7,770 nucleotides of DNA from an uncultured Lachnospiraceae bacterium (GCA_910585655.1 CAJUFW010000085.1:6128-13897), one strand, 5' to 3'; positions 1 through 7,469 are shown, counted from the first letter of the stretch. Notes: generated from the letters alone by a model not told the origin. Numbers and translations: made by a program.

Positions 1-1710
1 TTCCGATCTCTCTGTCGGCAGCTCCAGGGAGTATTCATACATTGGTTCTAATAAACAGCTCTTTGCCATTTTTAGCCCCTGACGCACGGCTCGATACGTC
101 GCCTGTCGAAAATCTCCTCCTTCTGTATGTTTCAAATGCGCTCTACCGTTAACCAATGTAATCTTCATATCTGTAATTTCCGATCCGGTCAAAACCCCCC
201 GATGCGCCCGTTCCTCTAAATGCGTCAGCACCAGCCTCTGCCAGTTTCGATCCAAAATATCTTCACTGCAATCTGTATCAAATATCAGACCGCTTCCCGC
301 TTCTAACGGCTCTAACAGCAAATGTACCTCTGCATAATGCCGCAAAGGTTCAAAATGCCCCACGCCCTCTACTGGCTCTAAAATTGTTTCCTTATAGACA
401 ATACTTCCGGGTCCAAATGCAATTTCCACTCCGAATCTCTCTTTTACCAAAACCTGGAATACCTCCAGCTGCACCTCTCCCATAAGCTGGGCATGAATCT
501 CCTGCAACTCCTCCCGCCATACAATATGCAGGAGAGGTTCTTCCTCCTCCAACTGGCGAAGCTTAGCCAGCATAGGAAGAAGCGGGCAATCCTCTGGCAA
601 AAGAATCTGGTAATTTAAAACCGGTTCCAGCAACGGAGCCTTATTCTCTCTCTCAATTCCCAAACCTTCTCCAACCTGTGTTTTCGTTAAACCTGTTACG
701 GCGCAGATCATTCCTGCGCTGACCTCGTTTACTGCCTGATACTCTGCGCCAGAATAAATCCGGATCTGTTCTACCTTTTCCGTCCAGGAATCTTCTGTCT
801 CAAACTCTTTATTTGTTTCCTTATTTGTTTCATTTTTCCATTCTGCCTTTTCTTTTAAGATCCTTCTTTTCTGATACCGCCTACCACAAAGCGGCGTCTT
901 TACCTTCAGACTCCCGCCTGTCAGCTTCAGATAAGTCAAACGGTTTCCCTGTTCATCTCTGGCAATTTTAAACACTCTTGCCCCAAATTCTTCCGGATAT
1001 CTTTTTGGCTCCATATAAAGCCGTAGTCCCTCCATCAGCTCCTCTACACCTGTCAGCTTTAACGCTGATCCAAAATAACAGGGAACTACCTTTCGCTCTC
1101 TAATCAAACGCCGAATTTCCGTATCTTTTACCTGACCTGTTTCCAGATAAGCTTCCATAACTGCCTCTTCACACATTGCCAGATTTTCATAAAATACTTC
1201 CAGACATTCCTCTTTTGAAAATTCTATACAATTATCTGATAATTTTTCCTGCAATTCCTTTAACAACGCGTTTTTTTCCGTTCCTTCCTGATCCATCTTA
1301 TTGATAAAGACAAACGCTGGAACCTGATACCGCTCTAACAAATGCCACAAGGTTTCCACATGCCCTTGTACGCCGTCCGCCCCGCTGACAATTAAAACCG
1401 CATAGTCCAGTACCTGAAGCGTCCGTTCCATTTCTGCCGAAAAGTCTACATGCCCTGGGGTATCCAAAAGCGTCACCCCGATTTCCCCCAAAGAAAGCTC
1501 TGCCTGTTTAGAAAAAATCGTAATTCCCCTGGCTTTTTCCAGAGCATACGTATCTAAAAAGGCGTCTCCATGATCCACTCGACCAGGCTTTTGTATCTGA
1601 CCACTCAAATACAATAGGTCTTCTGCCAAGGTAGTCTTTCCTGCATCCACATGAGCCAGCAGACCAACACATATATTCTTTTTTTCTGTTTTTGGTTCTT
1701 GTTCGCCCAT
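1..1710 (-). CDS. Tet(M)/EF-G-like translation factor GTPase, 3' end cut by window
   Basis: A ribosome-binding translational GTPase of the ribosomal-protection (Tet(M)/Tet(W)/TetB(P)) branch of the EF-G family. In proven members it removes tetracycline from the 30S A site at the cost of GTP. The 570 codons seen run off the left edge, so about 70-100 C-terminal residues (rest of domain V) are missing. Visible motifs: G1 AHVDAGKT 19-26, G2 ARGITI 60-65, G3 DTPGH 83-87, G4 NKMD 137-140, G5 GSAL 214-217; then domain II (about 243-355), domain III (GEVQLEV 411-417) and domain IV (about 435-550). The ATG is set by a strong upstream SD. Domain II carries a Glu/Asn/Lys-rich insert near 283-310. The domain IV tip reads HLKHTEGGDFR (525-535), where Tet(M) has YSPVSTPADFR, so resistance function is doubtful. 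It has its own promoter candidate. The family call is firm; the physiological role is not. Confidence 0.9.
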   Translation of the reverse strand, partial: MGEQEPKTEKKNICVGLLAHVDAGKTTLAEDLLYLSGQIQKPGRVDHGDAFLDTYALEKARGITIFSKQAELSLGEIGVTLLDTPGHVDFSAEMERTLQVLDYAVLIVSGADGVQGHVETLWHLLERYQVPAFVFINKMDQEGTEKNALLKELQEKLSDNCIEFSKEECLEVFYENLAMCEEAVMEAYLETGQVKDTEIRRLIRERKVVPCYFGSALKLTGVEELMEGLRLYMEPKRYPEEFGARVFKIARDEQGNRLTYLKLTGGSLKVKTPLCGRRYQKRRILKEKAEWKNETNKETNKEFETEDSWTEKVEQIRIYSGAEYQAVNEVSAGMICAVTGLTKTQVGEGLGIERENKAPLLEPVLNYQILLPEDCPLLPMLAKLRQLEEEEPLLHIVWREELQEIHAQLMGEVQLEVFQVLVKERFGVEIAFGPGSIVYKETILEPVEGVGHFEPLRHYAEVHLLLEPLEAGSGLIFDTDCSEDILDRNWQRLVLTHLEERAHRGVLTGSEITDMKITLVNGRAHLKHTEGGDFRQATYRAVRQGLKMAKSCLLEPMYEYSLELPTERSE

Positions 1711-1717
1711 GAAAAAT

Positions 1718-1723
1718 CCTCCC
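1718..1723 (-). promoter_or_regulatory. Ribosome binding site of the GTPase gene
   Basis: On the minus strand AAGGGAGGA precedes the ATG at 1710. The GGGAGG core sits 7 bases upstream of the start. It supports this start over any internal Met codon. Confidence 0.85.
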
Positions 1724-1729
1724 TTACAG

Positions 1730-1758
1730 CATACTTTCTTCCGTATACATCAAGTATG
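1730..1758. repeat. Inverted repeat around the GTPase promoter -10, possible operator
   Basis: CATACTT (1730-1736) and AAGTATG (1752-1758) are perfect 7-base inverted arms separated by 15 bases, with the palindrome GTATAC (1743-1748) near the centre. The repeat covers the proposed -10 and start site, where a repressor would act. The arms are short and chance is possible. Confidence 0.35.
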
Positions 1759-1771
1759 AATGTTCTATCAA
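1742..1771 (-). promoter_or_regulatory. Candidate SigA promoter for the GTPase gene
   Basis: On the minus strand TTGATA (1766-1771) is followed after 18 bases by TATACG (1742-1747). The -35 fits consensus 5/6 and the -10 fits 4/6. Transcription would start near 1735, giving a leader of about 25 bases before the ATG, just enough for the SD. The -35 box touches the base of the preceding operon's terminator. A 7-base inverted repeat brackets the -10. The weak -10 keeps confidence low. Confidence 0.4.
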
Positions 1772-1816
1772 AAAGCAACAGACATCAATGTTTGTTCTTG
1801 ATATCTGTTGCTTTTT
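1770..1816 (-). terminator. Terminator of the three-gene kinase operon
   Basis: Arms 1770-1787 and 1799-1816 pair over 18 positions. In minus-strand RNA 17 are Watson-Crick and one is a U-G wobble; the loop is 11 bases. The stem ends in five A-U pairs, so the U tract lies in the descending arm. It starts 14 bases after the TGA stop of the DegV-fused kinase. On the plus strand the same position would be a C-A mismatch, so the minus-strand hairpin is better. Confidence 0.8.
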
Positions 1817-1829
1817 CAACACTTTCATT

Positions 1830-4529
1830 TCACGCTACCCCGTTTTGGTTAGGCACCTCAAAAAAGGAGTTCGACACATCATCCCTTCTCATAAACAGCA
1901 GTCCAAATGATCCTGGACCACAATTGCTGGCAATAGCAGAAGAAGCTTTTTGCATATAAATCCGCTCAAACGGGCAATACTGCTGCACTAAGTTTTTGAT
2001 ATACTGGAGCTTTTCTTTATCCAGCCCGGAATATGTGATAAATAAAATACGGCGGTCAATATTTCTGGTTTCCTGTAATGTCTTCTTGATGTATCTTCTA
2101 GCCATATGAGAAAAGTTGCCCAGTTCCACACGTCTGACTACCATTTTACTTTTTTTCAGCATAAGCACCGGATGTAACAGAAGTGCATCACAAAGAATCT
2201 GTATCTTCTTGGAGATCAGCCCGGAATTGCACATCATCTCAGTAGTGTCTATAATAAAAGCAGAAGAAATGAAACGCCGCATCCGTTTTGCATTCTCCAT
2301 GATATCCTCCTTTGTCGCATGATGTTCCGCCATATACGCCGCACACAACACCAGCAACCCCATACTGCTAGAGAGATGCCCGGAGTCAAGTACGGTGACA
2401 TTTTCAAAAGACTTTGCCGCTTCAAGGGCATTTTGATATCCCTTGCTGACGTGTTTTGCCATAGTAATATGAATGATATTTTGCGCCTCTGTCAGCTTCT
2501 GGGCAAAAAATTGCTCATAGTCCTCTACCTCAGGCGGCTGGGAATATCCCTTTCTGCCAGAAGTAATATGCATCAGCACCTCATCCACCCTTATCTCCTG
2601 TTCATCCAAGAATCGCCCTTCATCTGTACAGACATAGTATGGGCATACCGAAATACTATATTCCTTCAAGAGAGATTTTGGCAAGTCACACACACTATCT
2701 GTTGTCACCAGAATAGAGCGTCTTTGCGCCTGCTCAAAGATCAAGATTTCCTTTTCCACATCTACCTGCTGTGCCTCTTCATTCAGATGCACCAGTTCCT
2801 TTGGAAGAATACTCAGTACAGCCGCCTCTAGCAGCGCGCCGCTGACAGGCTTGGCAAGATACCCGCTAAATCCCTCTTTCCGGTAAAGAAGTTGGTTATC
2901 ACTACCCGCATTGGCAGTCAACGCAACCACAGGGACATTCTGACACAATCCAGTCGGCTGGACTCTCAGCGCATGAAGACATTCAATTCCGTCCATTTCC
3001 GGCATCAAATGATCCATAAGAATACAGTCATAATGATAATTTTGTGTCAGCCTCAAACATTCGGCACCGCTCGAAGCCGTATCGATCTGAATTTTTGTCT
3101 CTGCAAGCAGCTTTTTTACCACCAGCAAATTCATATCGTTGTCATCTACCACAAGAATATGCGCGTCCGGCGCTTCAAAACTCTGATGGTAAGTTTCGTT
3201 TTCATGCACTCTTGTGCGGGAGGCAAGCGTAAATGTTCCCAATTCCTGGTCATTTACAATATCCTGGTCGAGCATGACCACAAACTTGGAACCTTTTGTA
3301 TAAACACTGTTCACACTGATTTTACCGCCCATCAGCTCTACCAACTGACGGACAATGCTCAATCCAAGCCCGGTTCCCTCAATATAACGGTTCCTGTCTT
3401 CATCTACCCGCCGAAATGCGTTAAAAATATAAGGAATATTTTCCTTTTTTACTCCCTGCCCCGTATCTTCCATAGAGTACCAGACACGTACGCGATTGAT
3501 CGCCTGGCGCTCGCAGCGGATAGAGAGAGTAACAGAGCCTTCGCTGGTATATTTCACCGCATTATTCAGCAGATTGATCAAAATTTGCTTAATACGCACC
3601 TCATCCCCGCAGAGCATACTAGGGATAGAGGGATCTACCTGTAATTTGAATTCCAGTCCTTTTTCTTTTGCCTTAATCCATATCATATTGACAATCTCTG
3701 AGAAAAGAGCGCCTGTTTCATAAGAAACATTGATAATTTCCATTTTCCCGGATTTGATCTTGGATATATCCAAAATGTCGTTGATCAGAGAAAGCAGCAG
3801 TTTACTGGCGCCTTGGATATTTCTGGCATTCTCTGCCACCTCTTCTGAGGTTTCCTCCCGCATAATGATCTCGTTCAGACCAATAATCGTGTTGATAGGG
3901 GTACGGATCTCATGGCTCATGCTGGAGAAAAAATGATTTTCCGCTCGATTTAGCTCTTCGATCTCTTTTTTTTGTTTTTGGGTGATAGCGTTTTCCTCTT
4001 CATACATCCTGTTCAGGAACATAAGCAAAACGCAAGTCAACAGACCAACCATAATCACAGAAAATGCGGAGTCAAAAAAAGCGTGCTGCGGTGCATTCTG
4101 TATAGTGAACGCCGGGTAATAAAAAGCCAGAGCATAGCAAATCAGTGTTTCCAATGTACAGAGTACAAAAAATACAACCCTACGCCGTCCCTGCAAGGTG
4201 ATACAAACATAGACAAAGCAAAAAACGAACCATTCCGGCACGCCGCTGTAAAACCCACCTGCTGTAAAAAAACAGACAGGAAAGAGTGTGAGGAGCAGTA
4301 ACGCAATGGCAGTGGCGCCTGTACGAACACGTTTTTTCCGAATACTGAATTTGACGATCAGTGCCATGGCAATCAGGTATATCACCATGATAAGAATATT
4401 CCAGAGCGTTCGCCCCATAGGCATGGTAAATAGCAATGCAAGCATACAGATGCCTGTCACAAGGCGGAACATACGCTCATGTAAGTTGATTTTATGATCG
4501 GTGATGATTTCAAGCCATTTTTTTATCAC
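1830..4529 (-). CDS. Membrane hybrid histidine kinase with receiver and C-terminal DegV/FakB-like domain
   Basis: An 899-residue sensor kinase (numbering from the GTG at 4529). Six hydrophobic segments (about 24-36, 42-61, 71-89, 99-112, 117-137, 152-173) anchor it with little extracellular sequence. A charged coiled-coil linker (176-198) leads to HisKA with SHEIRTPI (phospho-His 206), then HATPase_c with N-box Asn 319/323, DTGQG 355-359 and GTGLGL 385-390. A receiver spans about 457-571: acidic pair 462-463, phospho-Asp 506, Thr 538, Lys 560. Residues 604-882 form a full DegV (EDD) domain with TTDS 609-612, SQPP 663-666, a DSG/SMGLLVL block at 715-728, and CGPGSFGLLF near the end. DegV/FakB proteins bind a fatty acid for phosphorylation by FakA. 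Fusion to a kinase suggests lipid sensing or a lipid-linked output, which is inference. It is last in the operon, 52 bases after the HPt kinase, and lacks an HPt of its own. Confidence 0.9.
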   Translation of the reverse strand: MIKKWLEIITDHKINLHERMFRLVTGICMLALLFTMPMGRTLWNILIMVIYLIAMALIVKFSIRKKRVRTGATAIALLLLTLFPVCFFTAGGFYSGVPEWFVFCFVYVCITLQGRRRVVFFVLCTLETLICYALAFYYPAFTIQNAPQHAFFDSAFSVIMVGLLTCVLLMFLNRMYEEENAITQKQKKEIEELNRAENHFFSSMSHEIRTPINTIIGLNEIIMREETSEEVAENARNIQGASKLLLSLINDILDISKIKSGKMEIINVSYETGALFSEIVNMIWIKAKEKGLEFKLQVDPSIPSMLCGDEVRIKQILINLLNNAVKYTSEGSVTLSIRCERQAINRVRVWYSMEDTGQGVKKENIPYIFNAFRRVDEDRNRYIEGTGLGLSIVRQLVELMGGKISVNSVYTKGSKFVVMLDQDIVNDQELGTFTLASRTRVHENETYHQSFEAPDAHILVVDDNDMNLLVVKKLLAETKIQIDTASSGAECLRLTQNYHYDCILMDHLMPEMDGIECLHALRVQPTGLCQNVPVVALTANAGSDNQLLYRKEGFSGYLAKPVSGALLEAAVLSILPKELVHLNEEAQQVDVEKEILIFEQAQRRSILVTTDSVCDLPKSLLKEYSISVCPYYVCTDEGRFLDEQEIRVDEVLMHITSGRKGYSQPPEVEDYEQFFAQKLTEAQNIIHITMAKHVSKGYQNALEAAKSFENVTVLDSGHLSSSMGLLVLCAAYMAEHHATKEDIMENAKRMRRFISSAFIIDTTEMMCNSGLISKKIQILCDALLLHPVLMLKKSKMVVRRVELGNFSHMARRYIKKTLQETRNIDRRILFITYSGLDKEKLQYIKNLVQQYCPFERIYMQKASSAIASNCGPGSFGLLFMRRDDVSNSFFEVPNQNGVA

Positions 4530-4540
4530 GCAGTTTCCCA

Positions 4541-4546
4541 CTCCTC
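4541..4546 (-). promoter_or_regulatory. Ribosome binding site deciding the GTG start at 4529
   Basis: Minus-strand GAGGAG occupies 4546-4541, and its last G is the first base of an upstream in-frame GTG (4541). That GTG therefore has no spacer to an SD. The next in-frame GTG at 4529 lies 11 bases downstream, a long but usable spacing. This favours the 899-residue product over the 903-residue one. Confidence 0.6.
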
Positions 4547-4581
4547 AAATCGTAATATTTCCAGGAAAAGTACAGCAAAAA

Positions 4582-7107
4582 CTACAGTTCAATAATTTGT
4601 TCGCAAAGTTCTTCATATGCACACAACAATGCACGGTGATGCTCCTGGATAAAGTTTACATCGCCCCGTTTTCCCGCCAGTTCCAATTCTTTTGCCTGGG
4701 CGGAGAGCGCTTCCGCTCCGATTGTCAGTGATGTACTTTTCAGTGCATGAACCTTAACAGCATAATCCGTCCAGTTAGCGCTTTCATATAACGCGGTAAT
4801 TTCTGCTCGCTTTTCTGCTCCCTGCGTACTGAAAAGTCGCAGCATTTCCCGATAAAAGTCTTCATCTCCAGCACAATAATCTAAGCCAAGCTCTACATTG
4901 ATTCCAGCCTGTTCTAGCTGGTCATAAGAAGATTCTGAAGCCTCTGCCGAAGGCGTCAACTGCTCAACCGACTCAGAATGATCCGGAACGTCCACCGGAA
5001 CAATCGACACAGCTTCCGCAATTTTTCCCATATTTTCAGATGTTACGCTATATTGGATGCAGCCCTTCGGCAAAACCTTCCGCAATACTCGTTCCAGAAC
5101 CGTCCGTTCGATTGGCTTTGGAATAAATTCCGTAAATCCCTCGTTGCGAAACATTTCCCTTGCGCCGCTGACCGTATTGGCAGTCAGCGCAATCACTGGC
5201 AAATTCTGATACATTCCATTCCGAATCTCGCGGAGCTTTTTCAGTGTTTCCACACCATCAAATCCTGGCATCATATGGTCTAAAAAGATAATATCATAAG
5301 AAACACTGCTGCACTGCGCAATCGCTTCTTTTCCGCTCAGACAGGTATCCACCTCGATCCCATAGTTTCCCAAAACTCCTTTGGCAACCACAAGATTCAT
5401 CTCTTCATCATCCACTGCCAAAGCCCGAACTCCGACACAGGTAAATGGCTTCCGACCTGCTGCCTGATCCTCAGCAAACCCCCGTTCTCCCATCTCTCCA
5501 TTCAATAGATTTGCAACAGAAAGAGCGGAAAATGGCTTATGTATAACAAACAGCCGACTTTCATTATTCAGAGTGAAATCTCTTTTTGCGATTACAATAA
5601 CACGGAGTGTATTCGCCAGTTCTTCATAGTACTCTTGATTCTCCTCATATTCCGATTGGGTAATAAATACATGAGTCAGATTGTGACTGCGTTGCAATTT
5701 AAGCAATGTCTCAAAATTATGTGCTTGGTATCCCTGGATGCCAAGCCCGTGCATTAGATTGTAAATTAATCCATCGTAATATCCTCGAACCTCATCACAG
5801 ATATATTTTTCCGGTCTGAAGTAGCAGGCAACACAAATCTGCTCCACATTGTTGAGTACGATACACGGACGCTCGTCCATAACTCCCTGAGGAATTACGA
5901 TATGAACAGATAATCCTTGCTTTTCTTCACTGTTGAAATGAACAAAGCCACCCATCGCGTTCAACAGTCCCTGAGCGATAGGAAGACCTAGCCCAAGCCC
6001 TCCGGCAAGACGACTGCTTCCGGTATCCGCCTGATAAAAAACATCATACATCTGTGTCAACTGAGAATCTGTCATACCGATACCAGTGTCACAGATATCA
6101 ATAACCAGGTTGATACCATAATTCTCCTGCCGGTGTTTGATACGGATATTTACACCACCCTCTTCCGTAAACTTGATAGAGTTCTCCACCAGGATTTTTA
6201 ATACATGAGATATTTTTTCCGCATCCCCGATGAGAACCGCGGGTATATTGGGATCGATATCAAATACCAGTTCCAAATGCTGTCGGTTGCTTTGCAATGC
6301 CGTCATTGTGAGTACGTCGTTTAGCACCGAGGTAATCATATATTCTTTTTTAACCGGGGTCAATGTACCTTCGAGAATCTCTGTATAGTCTAACATATTG
6401 TTTATTTGGTTAGACAGACGCTTTCCTGCCAGTTTTATAGAGGACATATCTGCCCGGATATCTGCAGGAATCTCTTTTGCAAGTGCTACCTCGCTGATAC
6501 CGATCACCATATTGATTGGCGTACGAAGCTCATGGGATACGTTCGACAGAAAGACTGCATTTTGCTTCTCTGTTGTCTCCAGTTCTTCAAATACATGCTC
6601 ATACCACTTTCGCTGTATATTCCGTCGATTAATCCAGTATCGTGCAAGCACAATTCCTCCAAAGGTCACAACAACACCAAGAACCAGGCGAACGATATCT
6701 TGATGTTCCATCTGAGAAGAGATAGTATGAAGGATCATACCATGATATAGCAGTTCCAGAACATACAAAGCTGCTATCATATGCAGCATCCACTTTTTAT
6801 TCAACATGAACAGCGCGAGAGCCAGAATACATGCCACCGCTGGTATATCAAAAAGGCTGGATTCATGGACACCGAAGAAAAAGAATTCTGTCAGTAACAA
6901 TCCAGCACATAAATTCTCATAAAATGTATCCGAGCCAAGTTTTGCAATATGCAAAATCCATACACTAAAGCATCCTGCTATTACCAGCAGGATCATCCAA
7001 AGTTCCCATGTCATAACTAATATGACAAAACTCAGTATGCAGCTAAATAACGTAATAATAGACGCCAATAGAAGGTGTCTGCTTATCTGTTCTTCCGGTC
7101 CCGTCAT
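4582..7107 (-). CDS. Membrane hybrid histidine kinase with degenerate receiver, receiver and HPt
   Basis: An 841-residue sensor kinase with a full phosphorelay on one chain. Six hydrophobic segments (about 11-33, 35-55, 63-80, 86-102, 106-128, 139-157) form the membrane part with no large outer sensor domain. HisKA carries SHELRTPI (phospho-His 192). HATPase_c has N-box Asn 309, DTGIG 340-344 and GGLGLGL 369-375; the first N-box Asn is Ile 305. Residues about 414-536 look like a receiver fold without an acceptor Asp but keeping a C-terminal HKPF (523-526). The true receiver (about 560-678) has Asp 566-567, phospho-Asp 610, Thr 642 and Lys 664. An acidic Ser/Glu-rich linker (688-730) leads to HPt with HALKSTS (phospho-His 787). 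The start overlaps the preceding stop as ATGA, with AGGAG 8 bases upstream, implying coupled translation. Signal and final target are unknown. Confidence 0.92.
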   Translation of the reverse strand: MTGPEEQISRHLLLASIITLFSCILSFVILVMTWELWMILLVIAGCFSVWILHIAKLGSDTFYENLCAGLLLTEFFFFGVHESSLFDIPAVACILALALFMLNKKWMLHMIAALYVLELLYHGMILHTISSQMEHQDIVRLVLGVVVTFGGIVLARYWINRRNIQRKWYEHVFEELETTEKQNAVFLSNVSHELRTPINMVIGISEVALAKEIPADIRADMSSIKLAGKRLSNQINNMLDYTEILEGTLTPVKKEYMITSVLNDVLTMTALQSNRQHLELVFDIDPNIPAVLIGDAEKISHVLKILVENSIKFTEEGGVNIRIKHRQENYGINLVIDICDTGIGMTDSQLTQMYDVFYQADTGSSRLAGGLGLGLPIAQGLLNAMGGFVHFNSEEKQGLSVHIVIPQGVMDERPCIVLNNVEQICVACYFRPEKYICDEVRGYYDGLIYNLMHGLGIQGYQAHNFETLLKLQRSHNLTHVFITQSEYEENQEYYEELANTLRVIVIAKRDFTLNNESRLFVIHKPFSALSVANLLNGEMGERGFAEDQAAGRKPFTCVGVRALAVDDEEMNLVVAKGVLGNYGIEVDTCLSGKEAIAQCSSVSYDIIFLDHMMPGFDGVETLKKLREIRNGMYQNLPVIALTANTVSGAREMFRNEGFTEFIPKPIERTVLERVLRKVLPKGCIQYSVTSENMGKIAEAVSIVPVDVPDHSESVEQLTPSAEASESSYDQLEQAGINVELGLDYCAGDEDFYREMLRLFSTQGAEKRAEITALYESANWTDYAVKVHALKSTSLTIGAEALSAQAKELELAGKRGDVNFIQEHHRALLCAYEELCEQIIEL

Positions 7108-7463
7108 TTCTCAAACTCCTGTGCAATCCGTTTCAGCAGCTCCTGAGGATAATACGGCTTTTTCAGATAGTTCACCGCCCCCAGCTTGATAGCGCTAAGA
7201 ACGTCCTCCTCCAGCCCTGATGCGGTCAAAAAGATCACCGGGATCTCTGGGGCAAAGACTTTAATATGCTCAAAGGTTTCAATGCCGTTCATTACGGGCA
7301 TATCAATATCCAGAAGAACCATATCTACTTTCGTACTCTTTAAACTCATCAGCGCATCCATCCCCGATTCTGCCGTGAGTACGTCATATTCTTTTCCCAG
7401 AATAATCTTTGTTCTGGTCAAATTCATGCTGTCATCATCTACAACAAGAATACACTTTTTCAT
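7104..7463 (-). CDS. Stand-alone CheY-like response regulator receiver
   Basis: A 119-residue single-domain receiver, the first gene of the operon. The acidic pocket is VVDDD (7-11), the phospho-acceptor is Asp 52 in LLDIDMP, the switch Thr is 80 in FLTAS, and the conserved Lys is 102 in LKKPY. The length is that of one receiver fold; no DNA-binding, GGDEF or other effector domain follows. In such proteins phosphorylation changes a protein-protein interaction or passes phosphate on. Here the natural partners are the two kinases directly downstream, the first of which overlaps this gene by 4 bases. It could be an intermediate or final phosphate sink of the relay, or control a protein encoded elsewhere. 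The ATG follows GGGAGGG at a 6-base spacing, so the start is well supported. Confidence 0.93.
   Translation of the reverse strand: MKKCILVVDDDSMNLTRTKIILGKEYDVLTAESGMDALMSLKSTKVDMVLLDIDMPVMNGIETFEHIKVFAPEIPVIFLTASGLEEDVLSAIKLGAVNYLKKPYYPQELLKRIAQEFEK
7116..7120 (-). promoter_or_regulatory. Ribosome binding site of the HPt kinase, inside the receiver gene
   Basis: AGGAG lies within the last codons of the upstream receiver gene, 8 bases before the ATG at 7107. With the ATGA overlap it points to translational coupling of the two genes. Confidence 0.8.
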
Positions 7464-7469
7464 GTAAGT

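Noticed and set aside
1..1710. Naming the GTPase tet(M) or another acquired tet gene
   Set aside because: Identity looks moderate at best and the domain IV signature differs. No mobile-element sequence is visible beside it.
1651..1959. 102-codon plus-strand frame crossing the intergenic region
   Set aside because: It overlaps the GTPase start, the promoter, the terminator and the kinase end. Nothing in it looks protein-like.
2700..2820. Kinase-DegV join as a sequencing or assembly fusion of two genes
   Set aside because: The linker is in frame and protein-like, and it has no Met codon that could start a separate DegV gene. A read-level check would still be decisive.
2319..2831. 170-codon open frame on the plus strand
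   Set aside because: It is antisense to the DegV domain, with low-complexity Leu/His/Gln-rich translation typical of a shadow frame.
2892..3644. 250-codon open frame on the plus strand
   Set aside because: It lies antisense to the receiver and ATPase regions of the kinase, which have clear conserved motifs. Its own translation has no recognisable domain and no SD context was seen.
4530..4541. GTG at 4541 as start of the DegV-fused kinase
   Set aside because: The only SD nearby (4541-4546) overlaps this codon; the GTG at 4529 is correctly placed behind it.
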